Assembly (NCBI GenBank): GCA_036874045.1
Contig: CM072347.1
Span: forward strand, 622,501 to 686,500
Direction of reading: 5' to 3'
Origin: Cymodocea nodosa
Lineage: Eukaryota; Streptophyta; Magnoliopsida; Alismatales; Cymodoceaceae
DNA length: 64,000 bases
Below are positions 35,189-49,500 of this stretch, piece after piece. Under the pieces are notes generated by a model. That model saw only the letters and a list, made by a program, of their open reading frames with translations. It did no database searches and was not told where the DNA came from. The position numbers and the translations under genes were made by a program. The first letter of the stretch is position 1; the number at the start of each line of letters is the position of its first letter.

Positions 35189-36287
35189 GGATACAAGTAG
35201 CATAAAACCATCTAAATTAACACATACGCAAGTATCTCTATGACAGGCGTAGTTGCATGAAAGTTGTGATTGCAATACGTTGGATGAGCAGTTGGTGGTT
35301 CGCACAAACCTGTGGAGTGCATGAAAGCTGTTCGTTCAAGTGATGCAGTCTAGGATAGGCAAGTTGATGGCAGCGTGTTCGCATGATTTTGAGTGATCCA
35401 CATTTTTTTCCCAATGCATACGGATGACTTCGGGTGCATTAGACAATATACTTTTATTAATCTTCTTTACAATAGAAAGAAGATTGAGGAAGGGCACTAC
35501 TTAATGACTCTTCTCCAGGTGACAGATGAAGAGGTTCGAAAGCACAACAAAGGACATGCTCTTTTGTGATAGAATATATGGATGATGGGAAGTGGGATCG
35601 GAGGCATTTTTGTTCATAGTTTTATTTGACTTTTATTTAATTATCTTACCAAAACATTATCCCCTTTTACCATGAATTGTAATTATCGTACATATGATGT
35701 ATATATTATTTACAATGTCCTTGTAATTAGTTGTAAATATTTTTGTACTTTGGACTAGTCAATAATGTAGTTCTAACTTAGTTTAATTCGTGAGATTAAT
35801 TAGCACCCTATTCCTTATAGTTTTTTAAGATTGATTCACGACTTCTTGCAGATTTCACCAATACTTGTTCACATACTTCGTTAGACGTCGTACACTTAGT
35901 TATTTTAAACTTAAAGTTAAATATTTTCAAATAAGTTTTTAGCTTCGTTGCAAAAGAATTGGCCTAACCAATTTAGGATTCCGGAAGGTTTAGGTTTAAT
36001 TTAATTTAATTTAATTAGGTTAGGATAGTTATGGATAAATTAGATTTAGTTATGACAATTAGATGCAGTTTAATTTAAATTTAGGTTAGTGGAAATCTAG
36101 ATATAGTTTATTAATAGCTTTATATTTAGGAGTAGGATTAAGTTAGATTTAGTTGGGAGTAGTTTAAATTCGTTTTAGAATGGCTTTAGTGTTAAATTAG
36201 ATTTTACATTAAGTTAGTCATGACGTAGGATAACTAAATCTTAGTTATAAATTTAGGCATAGTTTGAATTTAGTTTAGATGTAATAG

Positions 36288-39200
36288 AAATGGTATGCGT
36301 CAGTTGTGCACTACTTTGTGATCGAGTACTCACCGTCGCCGTATCGAGGAATGGAAGGAAGCAAGAAGGAAAACATTAGAAGAGAAGGTAGAAAGATGAA
36401 AGTTTTATTGATAAATGGACTACCAAGGCAAAGAACCTTGACAATCCAAAACAAGATGTCCTTAGCTTTTAAATAGGAAAACAAGGATAATGTGTAATTA
36501 CTAACTGATAGCAATTACTAAACATAGGAAATGCTAATTAAGATACTAATTACTCCTTCCATGTGCAGGAATGGAAAATCCAGTGGAGGCCCCATAGATT
36601 GGGCCTTAATTTGGGGTAATGACAGCTTCCCCCGAAATATCTGGAAAGTAGTTAAGGAATTCACTATAATCAAACCAAGTAGCTTCTTCTTTAGTCCATG
36701 CATGCCACTGAATTAATAGTTGAGGGACTAGTTGTTCATCACGATGGATTATGCGTTGTTGTAGTACTTTAGCTGGTTGTATTTCAATAGGTGGACTTGG
36801 AAGTTCTGGTGAGTTTATTGTTGGAGGACAGTAGTGATGTGGTTTCAATTGAGAGACATGAAAGACTGGATGAATTTTTGAGTCGGATGGAAGTTGTAAT
36901 TCGTAAGTAACCACTCCAACATGTTTACTGATCTTGTATGGCCCATAATAGTGAGGTTGATGGAGTTTAGGTGTGTCGCATCCTCTAGTCGAAATTGGTT
37001 GGTATGGCTGGAGCTTAACATTGGCTTGATCACCGATGTTGTACTCCTTCTCACGATGATCCTTATCCTTTATTTGTTTCATCCAGTTTTGTGTTGTTTG
37101 GAGGTTACGACGGAGATCTTGTAGGACTTCATCTCTGTTTCTTGCCTACACCACTAGCCCAATATCTCTGACCATTCTTGGTATATATGACAAGAGCATA
37201 GGTGGAGGAGTGTCGTGTAGAGCTTGATATGGGAGGCGCCTGTGGACGAAAGGTGAGCGACGTTGTAGGAATACTCCACCTAGGAAAGTCATGATGTCCA
37301 CATAACATTGTAGGTGTAGAGTGGTAGAAGCGCCTAGGGTAAGTTTCAAGGCATCTATTTAATGCTTCACTTTGGCCATCAGATTTTGGGTGACATGCTG
37401 AGCTCATACAGAGCTTTGTTCCCATTTGCGAGAAAAATTCCTTCCAGAAGTTGCTAGTAAAAAGGAGATCACGGTCGCTCGCTCGCTATTGTTTTTTGGT
37501 ACTCCATGCAACTTGACAATGTTGGCGACGAGTGTGTGGGCTATGGATCGTGCTGAATATGGGTGCTTGAGAGCTAGGAAGTGGTCAAACTTAGTTAGCC
37601 AATCTACTACAACCATTATTGTTGTATAACCTTTGGATTTTGGCAACCATTGATGAAATCCAAGGCTATGTCATGCCAAGGTTGCTCTGGAATGGGGAGA
37701 GGTCGAAGAAGACTTGTTGGCTTAAGGTGCTCTGCTTTGCATTGTTGGCGTGTGGGACAATTGCAGACATACATACTCCTTTACTTCTTTTGAGATTCCC
37801 TTCCAGTAGAAACTCTTTTTTAAGGCCTCTAATGTCTTCTTGTAGCCTTGGTGTCCTCCTACCTTCTTGTCGTGTACCTCGACAATCAATTATTGACCAA
37901 TGTTTGTTTTCACTTGATGAAATAGTTTGTGTCATCAATATAACATGCCTCCATGGAGAGAATAACATGAGTTGGAGAGTTTACCGTCCACATAATCCTA
38001 CATTTTCTCTCACAAGTAGCTATCTTCTTTGTATGCCCTTTTGCTTGTAAGAAACCAAGTTGCCTAGGGATCTAAAATTGTAGCAGATTCCATATTAATT
38101 GTTTGTTGTGATAATGCATTTGCTGCTCCATTATGGCACCCCTTTTTGTATTGTACATGAAAATCAAATCTCATGAATTTTAGGAGCCACTTTTGTCGTG
38201 CATTAGTGTGTAACCTTTGATCTAATAAGTATATTAAGCTCTCATGATCCGTTCTAATCATGAATTGTCCACCCAGCAAGTAATTCCTCCAACGCTAAAT
38301 TGCTATTGCTGAGGTTGTCGTCTCCTTCTCGTATATGGGAAGATCATGTTTCTTCCTTTAAATGGTTGGCTAAGGAAAGCAATAGGTCTTTCCTTTTGCA
38401 TCAGTACGACTCCTATGCCGTCTGAGCAAGCGTCGCATTCAATCACAAAAGGCTCATTGTAATTGGGAAGTGCTAGAACGAGCACGGTGATCGTGGAGTT
38501 TTTGAGTTGTTGGAAAGTGACGTGACATTCCAACATCCATTCGAAAGCTCCCTATCTTAGTTGTTATGTTAAGGGTCTCGCTATCATCCCATATGTCTTG
38601 ATAAATCAAAGATAATACCAAGTGAGTCTGAGGAACCCTCTAAGTTCTCGGACATTCTTGGGCTAGGGCCGGCCATTCTTTTACTACTTGCAGTTTATCA
38701 TTTTCGATGGCAACTCTCTAACTTGAGATGACATGCCTCAAGTATTGAATCTGTTGGGTGCCGAGCATGCAGTTTGATCACTTTGATTTGAGGTGATGGT
38801 CGACCATGAGTTGAAGGACGAGTCACACATGCTCGAGATGACTCTCCATATTTGGGCCGTAGATTAAGAGCTCATTGAAGGAAATTAAGACATTTTCGAA
38901 AATACTCGTTGAAGAGCTCATTCAAAAGAGATTGAAATGTCGTCGGAGCATTGGTTAGTTCGAACGACATGACAAGATACTCAAAGTGTACTTGATGAGT
39001 ACGAACGGTTGTCTTGAACGTATCTTCCGCTCGCATTCATACTTGGTGATAGCTTGAACGAACATCTAGCTTAGAGTATGCATAATTCTCTCCCAGTTCA
39101 TCCAAGAGGTCATCCACCAATTGTGTAGGGTATTTATCCTTCACTGTTTGTTTATTAAGATCGTGATAGTCGACACATAGTCTCCAATCGCTTGTCTTCC

Positions 39201-39558
39201 TTTTGACCAGTAGAACTAGAGCAATGTAAGGGCTTGAGTTGGGTCTAATAAGACCATCCTAGAGTAACTCACGAAGATGAGCTTCCATTGCAGCTTTTTG
39301 TTGAGGGAAATATCAATAGGGTCTGTAGTTGAAGGGTTTGCTCCCTATTTTCAAAGGAATGCCATGATCTTGTGGTTATTTATAAGGACAATAAAGATAG
39401 AAATTTTCACACAAACAACATTTATTTGAGCTTATATATATATGATCTGTCTGTCGACATCCTTATTAAGTTGGTTCGATTTGTGTTTCTTGTTTGTAGG
39501 TGTGTCTTTGACTTTTGTTCATATACATCCTAAAATTCTTTTATTATTCTTTTAACAT
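36288..39558 (-). mobile_element. Chromovirus relic, unit 4
   Basis: It has the same breaks as unit 1. The unit-specific 3-bp and 1-bp deletions fall just to the right of the recognisable relic, near 39582-39600. Confidence 0.85.
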
Positions 39559-41143
39559 GGGGCAAGCATGTCTAACGTAATATAGTGCCCATTGCTTTTC
39601 CTGAAGCACCTTGCATATTAATTTATTCAAAGGAATTAAATGTATTGGTCGCTTAGTTTGTTTGAAGATTTTGAATTTAAGTGTTATGGCCTCATTACCA
39701 ATTCTAATATGAACTTTCATATGTTTAGCTTTTAAAATGAACTTGGTAAATTTCGTTGAGGTGACTTGCTGATTCTCTTATCATTATTTTAAGTAGTTTT
39801 TATTGATCTATCCTTTAATTGTGACAGTGCATTGTATCGATTTTATGAACATATGACAAGTCCAATTCCCTTTACATCTCATCTATGTAAACATTATAAA
39901 TTTCACTACAATGTGGGTATAAGAGAATATAGGTATGGGAAAGGAAATTTGTTCTTGTTCTATGAGTTATTTAGGTACTCACATGGATGTCAAGGAAGAG
40001 AATTATCATGAACCATACCTTTGTTTTGATTTCTCTTTTCTTTGAGCGTAGTAAATCAGGTATGCTTCTTTTAGCCTTTACCTTATTTATTATGAATCAA
40101 ATGCATGATAACTTACCTTGAAAATAATGCACGGTTTGGGTAAAGAGAGCTTGCATGATTTATTATGAATTTTGTGTTTATTTAGATAGTATACTGTTGT
40201 TGTGATTTTTGTTTAGGATTATTTCTGTTCAAATCTAGACATTTATTTATTTGTGATTAAAGTCAATTCTAATTATCTTGAACGCCATGCATGATCTTGG
40301 TTTTTGCTTTTTGTGCCTCCTGATTTATTAGTTTCGGTAATCATAGAGTGCGGAAGAACATAGCACTGTCGATGCAACCATGGAGAGGGAGAAAGACACG
40401 TAACTTATATTAAGTGATTACAGCACACGCATAAAATCTTTATAATCCTAATTTTAGTATGATTATTTATACGATGGTTATCCTTTATATTTGATCATAG
40501 GCGGAGCTTGAACTGCAGTTGAATTGGATGGCCAGCCTTGTCCCTCCTTCCACCTCTCTTCTCTCTTTACTTCATATTATTATTACTATTAAAGTCACCA
40601 GAATTATTTCAAAAATTTCATGCATGAGTCATGAATCTGGAAGCTTAGAATTATAAATCAAGGTAAATTAGTGCGCCCTCAAATTTAACCAGTTATATCT
40701 TTATCAATTCTTAATGAATTCGAGTAAAACAAGAATTCACATGAAAATATTTAAAAGCTTTTTGGGACAACAAAAAACTGGAGCTGAGATGATCACCTAA
40801 GATTGACTTCCGTAAAATTTCATGGATTTAAATCACACTCAATCCATCACGAAAAACTTTGAGATTTTGCATCATGTTAAAATTTTGATTCACCAATGCT
40901 CTCAGAAAATACAGAGCGAACCACTTTGTGGTATTATTTATAAATTTACAACAAAAGTTCATCGATGAATGGATGTCTCTAAACAGTAATTTCTCACTAA
41001 GATACAATATACGCAGAATCATTTTTCCAAAATGAATTGAAACAAACAAATTAAATTTAGAAACATATATCACTCCTGGGAATAAATAACTCACTGTAGA
41101 ACCATATTACTGCGGCGTGCCTTCGAATGTTTTTGTGAAGTAA

Positions 41144-42688
41144 TCACTTAGAACTCGAAGTCAACAGCAACTCATCAGCCATTTCTTTGACGAGCTTCCA
41201 GGCGGCGAGGACGTGCGTCTCGTCCGTCAAGGTGGCACCGACGGCGAATCGTATCACGTACACACCGCCGAGCACGGTGTGCGTCATGTACGCCCTGCCG
41301 CTCTCGTTGATCTTCACGAGAAGCCTCTGGTTCAGAGCATTTGTCTCCTCCTGCCCTTCCATGGAAATGGCGGACTTGGCCGGGTTGAGACGGAAGCAGA
41401 CCAATGCGAATCTCCTGGGCACCACCACCTCGAAACGGGAGTCGCACCTCACCATCCGCTCGAAGGTCCTGGCCAGGTGCACGTCGCTCCTGATGTGGGA
41501 GCGCAGGTTTCGGGCGCCGTAACATCGGATGACCATGTACAGCTTCAACGCCCTGAAGCGTCGCCCCACCCCTACCTGCCAGTCCTTGTAGTCCACCACC
41601 GCCCCCGTCTCGGTGGCCCGATTCTTCAGGTACTCCGGGTCGATGTTCAGGGACTCCACCAGGGGGGTGCGGTCCCTCACCCAAAGGCAGCAACAGTCCA
41701 GGCACGTCAAAAGCCACTTGTGCGGGCTCATGCTAATCGAGTCCACCCGCTCCAACCCCTCGAAGTGATGCCTGAACTCGGGGCATATGCACGCACTCCC
41801 GGCGTACGCCGCGTCCACGTGCACCCAAGCTTGGTGGCTCCTCGCCACATCCGCTAAGGCACCTACCGGGTCCACCGCCGTGGACGAGGTGGTGCCCACC
41901 GTGGCGCAGAAGTAGGTGGGCACCAGCCCCGCCGCCACATCCGCGTCCATGGCCTCCTTCAGACACTGGGGCGACAGGGAGAAGGCCGACTCCTGATGCG
42001 TCTTGATCGCCCTCACGTTGCACGGTGCGAACCCGGCGATCTTACAGGCCTTGGTGAAGGTGGAGTGTGTCTGATCCGAGGCGTAGGCCGTCAGGCTGCT
42101 GGCGTCCTTCAGGCCGTGGCGCTTCATGGTGGAGTCCCTGGCGGCCACGAGGGTGCACAGCATGGCCTCGCTGGTGGTGGCCTGGACGACGCCGCCACCT
42201 GTACCTCCGCTAGAGAAGTGGAAGCAGGTGGGGAGATGGAGGAGTTGCGCCATCCAGTCCACGACTAGAGTCTCCAGCTCGGTGACGGCTGGGGAGGCGA
42301 GCCAGTTGAAGGACACGGGGTTGAGAGCGGAGGCGAGGAGGTCCGCGGAGAGGGCTGCGGAAGACAGCGTGGCGGAGAAGTAGGCGAAGAAGTTGGGACT
42401 GGCCCAGTGGGTCATGCCGGGGAGGACGGCGGAGGAGATCTCCCTCAGCACCGCATCGAAGGGCTCGGGGTTTGGGGGCGGGGACGAGGGGAGGAGAGGC
42501 CGGAGGTATCCCGGCTCCACCGACGGGAGGACGGGGTATGTCCCGACGGATCTGTAGTAGTCGAGGATGAAATCGACGGTCTTGTGGGATTGGTCCTTGA
42601 ATTCGTCGAGGTCCAGTGGGTTGAAGCCTTGGACGGAAGGAGGAGAAAGCAGCATCTCATGCTGAGTGGGTGGGTCGATACTTCCCAT
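41144..42688 (-). CDS. TDC: Aromatic L-amino acid decarboxylase, tryptophan decarboxylase-like (copy 5)
   Basis: The protein is identical to copy 1. The unit's private substitution (G at 43113) is about 425 bp upstream of the ATG and beyond the G-box, so it could at most affect distal regulation. No in-frame damage is present. Confidence 0.95.
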   Translation of the reverse strand: MGSIDPPTQHEMLLSPPSVQGFNPLDLDEFKDQSHKTVDFILDYYRSVGTYPVLPSVEPGYLRPLLPSSPPPNPEPFDAVLREISSAVLPGMTHWASPNFFAYFSATLSSAALSADLLASALNPVSFNWLASPAVTELETLVVDWMAQLLHLPTCFHFSSGGTGGGVVQATTSEAMLCTLVAARDSTMKRHGLKDASSLTAYASDQTHSTFTKACKIAGFAPCNVRAIKTHQESAFSLSPQCLKEAMDADVAAGLVPTYFCATVGTTSSTAVDPVGALADVARSHQAWVHVDAAYAGSACICPEFRHHFEGLERVDSISMSPHKWLLTCLDCCCLWVRDRTPLVESLNIDPEYLKNRATETGAVVDYKDWQVGVGRRFRALKLYMVIRCYGARNLRSHIRSDVHLARTFERMVRCDSRFEVVVPRRFALVCFRLNPAKSAISMEGQEETNALNQRLLVKINESGRAYMTHTVLGGVYVIRFAVGATLTDETHVLAAWKLVKEMADELLLTSSSK

Positions 42689-43020
42689 GTTGCTTCGTTC
42701 GAGTTGGGCGGAGACGATTGATTGATGGATGGATGGATCGAATGCAGGTGGGAGAGGGAAGCTGGATCGATGTGGCGGAGGGTCAGTCTAAGGTATTAGG
42801 ATTGATTGATGGATGTACGTTGTTGTGAAGAAGTTGGCGCTGCGAGGCATCGATTTAAATAGCAACACCAACGTACGTACATTACACCCATCCAATGAAT
42901 TACGAACCAGAGGAGGAGGAAGCTTCGGGTTAGGACGAGAAAAAAATTTCACCAAGTCGTAGAGTCCAAAGGATGCCACGCAGCCGCCACCCATTTGGAT
43001 TTTGTGAAGGACACGTGGTA
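42689..43020 (-). promoter_or_regulatory. Promoter and leader of decarboxylase copy 5
   Basis: The TATTTAAA box is at 42854-42861 and the G-box at 43012-43017 on the minus strand. The C-to-G change at 43113 lies just outside. Confidence 0.75.
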
Positions 43021-44371
43021 TCATCCTTTGAAATGATCAAGGGCTCCGTCGCACAAGTCAGCGGACGACCAAGAAGATCATCCGCACGCCTCCGGTACGT
43101 TTGTGGTCAGGAGTCGTTTAGCCTCCTTACCGGCGCCATCCACCGTAAATTACAAATATATTCTTGAACTTACTATTTTATCCTACAATCAATTGATAAC
43201 GAGAGAGAAAGTTCATCCTTTGTTAACTCAGGTTTTATCCTTAAATCCTATATTTACATTTTCTTATTATTTCATATGATATTATTTGATAACAATCATC
43301 TTTTATCGTCATAAATTGTAAAATTCATATTTTAGGATAAAAGCTATATTTTATCATCATAAATCATATTACATCATTTTCTATTGTAAAAATCATATTT
43401 TGTGTATAAACTTGTGACGAGTATTGGACAATTGTATATAATTAAATTTATATTCTGTTACTTTTAGTTATTTTTTGTCACGTTCCTTAGTATATATAAA
43501 TATTCATATTTCTGTTAATTTTTTGTAATTTTCTCTTTCATTATTTTATATAACTTTTTGAATCTTTCTTCCTATTTCTTTTCATTAATTCCTGAAATAA
43601 GGCGGCGTATGAGTTTGGTTGTGATCATTAATCCCACTTCGACCAATTCAAAGTATAATGTGCAAAAAGCAGAAATGCATATCCGCACGTAGCATTTTAC
43701 AAATACAACGTTTGCAAATTAAAGGCTATGAAAGAGGAAAATGAACTCTCTTTCTCTCGGTGTACCACGTGGAAATAAGAATAAAGATGCCACTCATCGG
43801 CCAACCATCTTCGTGGAAAAGGTTTGGTTGACGCTTACGGATGTAATTGTAATATGGCATTGAAGTAAATTTATACAAGTAATACCCGTAAATATAAAAT
43901 AAGTCACAAATGTAGAATAATTTTATATAAATTAATGTAAAGAGTAAACTTTGATTAATAGATGATAAAACTTTTTACATATTATCAATTAATTTTAAGA
44001 TAAAATGTTACGTTGAAAAAGTCATGCATACCTGCAAATGCAAGCTGACGTGGGACAATCAAGTTACCGAAAGAACATTCTATTAATTTGATCATATGAC
44101 GTACAAAGTCATGGTTTCTATTATATATATAATCGACTAAATCAATTTTAAAAAATGTTAGAGCAAGTACGTTCGTTCTCACAAGTCAGCGGACGACCAA
44201 GACTTATTCCAACGAATCCGTGACGACGCCGTAGGTGGCTGCCTCATCACGAGTTAAACCTTAAAAATCGTAAATATCGACAGTCGAAGATGGACGCGGC
44301 GTGTGGTAATCAGATTGTCCAGGTAGATGACGCTTGCTTAACTTCGTATCAAGACTTCCCAACAGGAATTT

Positions 44372-44636
44372 TTACCACGTGGGCGCCTACAACCCTGAGT
44401 ACGACCAGAAGCTTCCTCATCAGTTTCTTAATTCCTCACGTACCCATGCATGAATTTTATGATGGATGCTTTTTGTGCGAACATTGTTGTCGCTAGCTAT
44501 ATTTAAATCGAAGCTCGGCCGCGCAAGTTCTTCACAACAACGTACATCCATCTACAGCTTGCGACCATCAATCAATCCTAATACCTTAGACGATCGATCG
44601 ATCGATCGATCGTCTCCGGGCCAACTCGAACGAACC
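44372..44636 (+). promoter_or_regulatory. Orphan inverted promoter copy, unit 5
   Basis: The G-box is at 44376-44381 and the TATATTTAAA box at 44498-44507. It is unchanged from unit 1. Confidence 0.85.
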
Positions 44637-45096
44637 AATATTTGTTAGACGAGCGTTGGTAGTCCTTCTCGGGGGCGTTGATGATCTCGATTGGAGTTTC
44701 CAACCTTTGGTTGGCATACACATGAGCGACGATGGTTGTCCTTCACGTAGTTTTGTCGATCAACGGAGGAAGAGCGTATTAGCATGATTGAAAAGCGGAG
44801 AATGAGGATGGAATGGTACTTCCGATCTTATTGAACACTATTTTCCACAAAATATCCTTTCAATGAGTATCGTATTTTTATTTTATTTTGTTTTGTTTGC
44901 TCTTCGATTATATCTCGTCATGTACCATAGATTTTATCTTGAAAATAAAGTCTATTGTATTGGAGGTGACAATTTTCTCTAAGTAGAACGACGGCAAATC
45001 ATCTTGTTATTCGTGGATGGCAACACATTGGAGAACAACTGTTGGATCGACGTGTGGTTAGTCTAGAGTTGATTGTTTAGAAGACTGAAAGGACAC

Positions 45097-45130
<34 letters not shown>

Positions 45131-46229
45131 GGATACAAGTAGCATAAAACCATCTAAATTAACACATACGCAAGTATCTCTATGACAGGCGTAGTTGCAT
45201 GAAAGTTGTGATTGCAATACGTTGGATGAGCAGTTGGTGGTTCGCACAAACCTGTGGAGTGCATGAAAGCTGTTCGTTCAAGTGATGCAGTCTAGGATAG
45301 GCAAGTTGATGGCAGCGTGTTCGCATGATTTTGAGTGATCCACATTTTTTTCCCAATGCATACGGATGACTTCGGGTGCATTAGACAATATACTTTTATT
45401 AATCTTCTTTACAATAGAAAGAAGATTGAGGAAGGGCACTACTTAATGACTCTTCTCCAGGTGACAGATGAAGAGGTTCGAAAGCACAACAAAGGACATG
45501 CTCTTTTGTGATAGAATATATGGATGATGGGAAGTGGGATCGGAGGCATTTTTGTTCATAGTTTTATTTGACTTTTATTTAATTATCTTACCAAAACATT
45601 ATCCCCTTTTACCATGAATTGTAATTATCGTACATATGATGTATATATTATTTACAATGTCCTTGTAATTAGTTGTAAATATTTTTGTACTTTGGACTAG
45701 TCAATAATGTAGTTCTAACTTAGTTTAATTCGTGAGATTAATTAGCACCCTATTCCTTATAGTTTTTTAAGATTGATTCACGACTTCTTGCAGATTTCAC
45801 CAATACTTGTTCACATACTTCGTTAGACGTCGTACACTTAGTTATTTTAAACTTAAAGTTAAATATTTTCAAATAAGTTTTTAGCTTCGTTGCAAAAGAA
45901 TTGGCCTAACCAATTTAGGATTCCGGAAGGTTTAGGTTTAATTTAATTTAATTTAATTAGGTTAGGATAGTTATGGATAAATTAGATTTAGTTATGACAA
46001 TTAGATGCAGTTTAATTTAAATTTAGGTTAGTGGAAATCTAGATATAGTTTATTAATAGCTTTATATTTAGGAGTAGGATTAAGTTAGATTTAGTTGGGA
46101 GTAGTTTAAATTCGTTTTAGAATGGCTTTAGTGTTAAATTAGATTTTACATTAAGTTAGTCATGACGTAGGATAACTAAATCTTAGTTATAAATTTAGGC
46201 ATAGTTTGAATTTAGTTTAGATGTAATAG

Positions 46230-49200
46230 AAATGGTATGCGTCAGTTGTGCACTACTTTGTGATCGAGTACTCACCGTCGCCGTATCGAGGAATGGAAGG
46301 AAGCAAGAAGGAAAACATTAGAAGAGAAGGTAGAAAGATGAAAGTTTTATTGATAAATGGACTACCAAGGCAAAGAACCTTGACAATCCAAAACAAGATG
46401 TCCTTAGCTTTTAAATAGGAAAACAAGGATAATGTGTAATTACTAACTGATAGCAATTACTAAACATAGGAAATGCTAATTAAGATACTAATTACTCCTT
46501 CCATGTGCAGGAATGGAAAATCCAGTGGAGGCCCCATAGATTGGGCCTTAATTTGGGGTAATGACAGCTTCCCCCGAAATATCTGGAAAGTAGTTAAGGA
46601 ATTCACTATAATCAAACCAAGTAGCTTCTTCTTTAGTCCATGCATGCCACTGAATTAATAGTTGAGGGACTAGTTGTTCATCACGATGGATTATGCGTTG
46701 TTGTAGTACTTTAGCTGGTTGTATTTCAATAGGTGGACTTGGAAGTTCTGGTGAGTTTATTGTTGGAGGACAGTAGTGATGTGGTTTCAATTGAGAGACA
46801 TGAAAGACTGGATGAATTTTTGAGTCGGATGGAAGTTGTAATTCGTAAGTAACCACTCCAACATGTTTACTGATCTTGTATGGCCCATAATAGTGAGGTT
46901 GATGGAGTTTAGGTGTGTCGCATCCTCTAGTCGAAATTGGTTGGTATGGCTGGAGCTTAACATTGGCTTGATCACCGATGTTGTACTCCTTCTCACGATG
47001 ATCCTTATCCTTTATTTGTTTCATCCAGTTTTGTGTTGTTTGGAGGTTACGACGGAGATCTTGTAGGACTTCATCTCTGTTTCTTGCCTACACCACTAGC
47101 CCAATATCTCTGACCATTCTTGGTATATATGACAAGAGCATAGGTGGAGGAGTGTCGTGTAGAGCTTGATATGGGAGGCGCCTGTGGACGAAAGGTGAGC
47201 GACGTTGTAGGAATACTCCACCTAGGAAAGTCATGATGTCCACATAACATTGTAGGTGTAGAGTGGTAGAAGCGCCTAGGGTAAGTTTCAAGGCATCTAT
47301 TTAATGCTTCACTTTGGCCATCAGATTTTGGGTGACATGCTGAGCTCATACAGAGCTTTGTTCCCATTTGCGAGAAAAATTCCTTCCAGAAGTTGCTAGT
47401 AAAAAGGAGATCACGGTCGCTCGCTCGCTATTGTTTTTTGGTACTCCATGCAACTTGACAATGTTGGCGACGAGTGTGTGGGCTATGGATCGTGCTGAAT
47501 ATGGGTGCTTGAGAGCTAGGAAGTGGTCAAACTTAGTTAGCCAATCTACTACAACCATTATTGTTGTATAACCTTTGGATTTTGGCAACCATTGATGAAA
47601 TCCAAGGCTATGTCATGCCAAGGTTGCTCTGGAATGGGGAGAGGTCGAAGAAGACTTGTTGGCTTAAGGTGCTCTGCTTTGCATTGTTGGCGTGTGGGAC
47701 AATTGCAGACATACATACTCCTTTACTTCTTTTGAGATTCCCTTCCAGTAGAAACTCTTTTTTAAGGCCTCTAATGTCTTCTTGTAGCCTTGGTGTCCTC
47801 CTACCTTCTTGTCGTGTACCTCGACAATCAATTATTGACCAATGTTTGTTTTCACTTGATGAAATAGTTTGTGTCATCAATATAACATGCCTCCATGGAG
47901 AGAATAACATGAGTTGGAGAGTTTACCGTCCACATAATCCTACATTTTCTCTCACAAGTAGCTATCTTCTTTGTATGCCCTTTTGCTTGTAAGAAACCAA
48001 GTTGCCTAGGGATCTAAAATTGTAGCAGATTCCATATTAATTGTTTGTTGTGATAATGCATTTGCTGCTCCATTATGGCACCCCTTTTTGTATTGTACAT
48101 GAAAATCAAATCTCATGAATTTTAGGAGCCACTTTTGTCGTGCATTAGTGTGTAACCTTTGATCTAATAAGTATATTAAGCTCTCATGATCCGTTCTAAT
48201 CATGAATTGTCCACCCAGCAAGTAATTCCTCCAACGCTAAATTGCTATTGCTGAGGTTGTCGTCTCCTTCTCGTATATGGGAAGATCATGTTTCTTCCTT
48301 TAAATGGTTGGCTAAGGAAAGCAATAGGTCTTTCCTTTTGCATCAGTACGACTCCTATGCCGTCTGAGCAAGCGTCGCATTCAATCACAAAAGGCTCATT
48401 GTAATTGGGAAGTGCTAGAACGAGCACGGTGATCGTGGAGTTTTTGAGTTGTTGGAAAGTGACGTGACATTCCAACATCCATTCGAAAGCTCCCTATCTT
48501 AGTTGTTATGTTAAGGGTCTCGCTATCATCCCATATGTCTTGATAAATCAAAGATAATACCAAGTGAGTCTGAGGAACCCTCTAAGTTCTCGGACATTCT
48601 TGGGCTAGGGCCGGCCATTCTTTTACTACTTGCAGTTTATCATTTTCGATGGCAACTCTCTAACTTGAGATGACATGCCTCAAGTATTGAATCTGTTGGG
48701 TGCCGAGCATGCAGTTTGATCACTTTGATTTGAGGTGATGGTCGACCATGAGTTGAAGGACGAGTCACACATGCTCGAGATGACTCTCCATATTTGGGCC
48801 GTAGATTAAGAGCTCATTGAAGGAAATTAAGACATTTTCGAAAATACTCGTTGAAGAGCTCATTCAAAAGAGATTGAAATGTCGTCGGAGCATTGGTTAG
48901 TTCGAACGACATGACAAGATACTCAAAGTGTACTTGATGAGTACGAACGGTTGTCTTGAACGTATCTTCCGCTCGCATTCATACTTGGTGATAGCTTGAA
49001 CGAACATCTAGCTTAGAGTATGCATAATTCTCTCCCAGTTCATCCAAGAGGTCATCCACCAATTGTGTAGGGTATTTATCCTTCACTGTTTGTTTATTAA
49101 GATCGTGATAGTCGACACATAGTCTCCAATCGCTTGTCTTCCTTTTGACCAGTAGAACTAGAGCAATGTAAGGGCTTGAGTTGGGTCTAATAAGACCATC

Positions 49201-49500
49201 CTAGAGTAACTCACGAAGATGAGCTTCCATTGCAGCTTTTTGTTGAGGGAAATATCAATAGGGTCTGTAGTTGAAGGGTTTGCTCCCTATTTTCAAAGGA
49301 ATGCCATGATCTTGTGGTTATTTATAAGGACAATAAAGATAGAAATTTTCACACAAACAACATTTATTTGAGCTTATATATATATGATCTGTCTGTCGAC
49401 ATCCTTATTAAGTTGGTTCGATTTGTGTTTCTTGTTTGTAGGTGTGTCTTTGACTTTTGTTCATATACATCCTAAAATTCTTTTATTATTCTTTTAACAT
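46230..49500 (-). mobile_element. Chromovirus relic, unit 5
   Basis: It has the same breaks as unit 1: chromodomain-like segment 46548-47090, integrase pieces 47071-47910, RNase H pieces 48006-48478. Confidence 0.85.

Larger units (their letters stand above)
29839..39780. repeat. Array unit 4 (complete, 9,942 bp)
   Basis: Add 29,838 to unit 1 coordinates up to about 39580. Near 39582 three bases are missing (aatatagtgccc against aatatactagtgccc), and a few bases later a T run is one shorter (gcttttcc against gctttttcc). Together these explain the 4-bp shorter length. Both fall in non-coding DNA near the right end of the unit. Confidence 0.95.
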
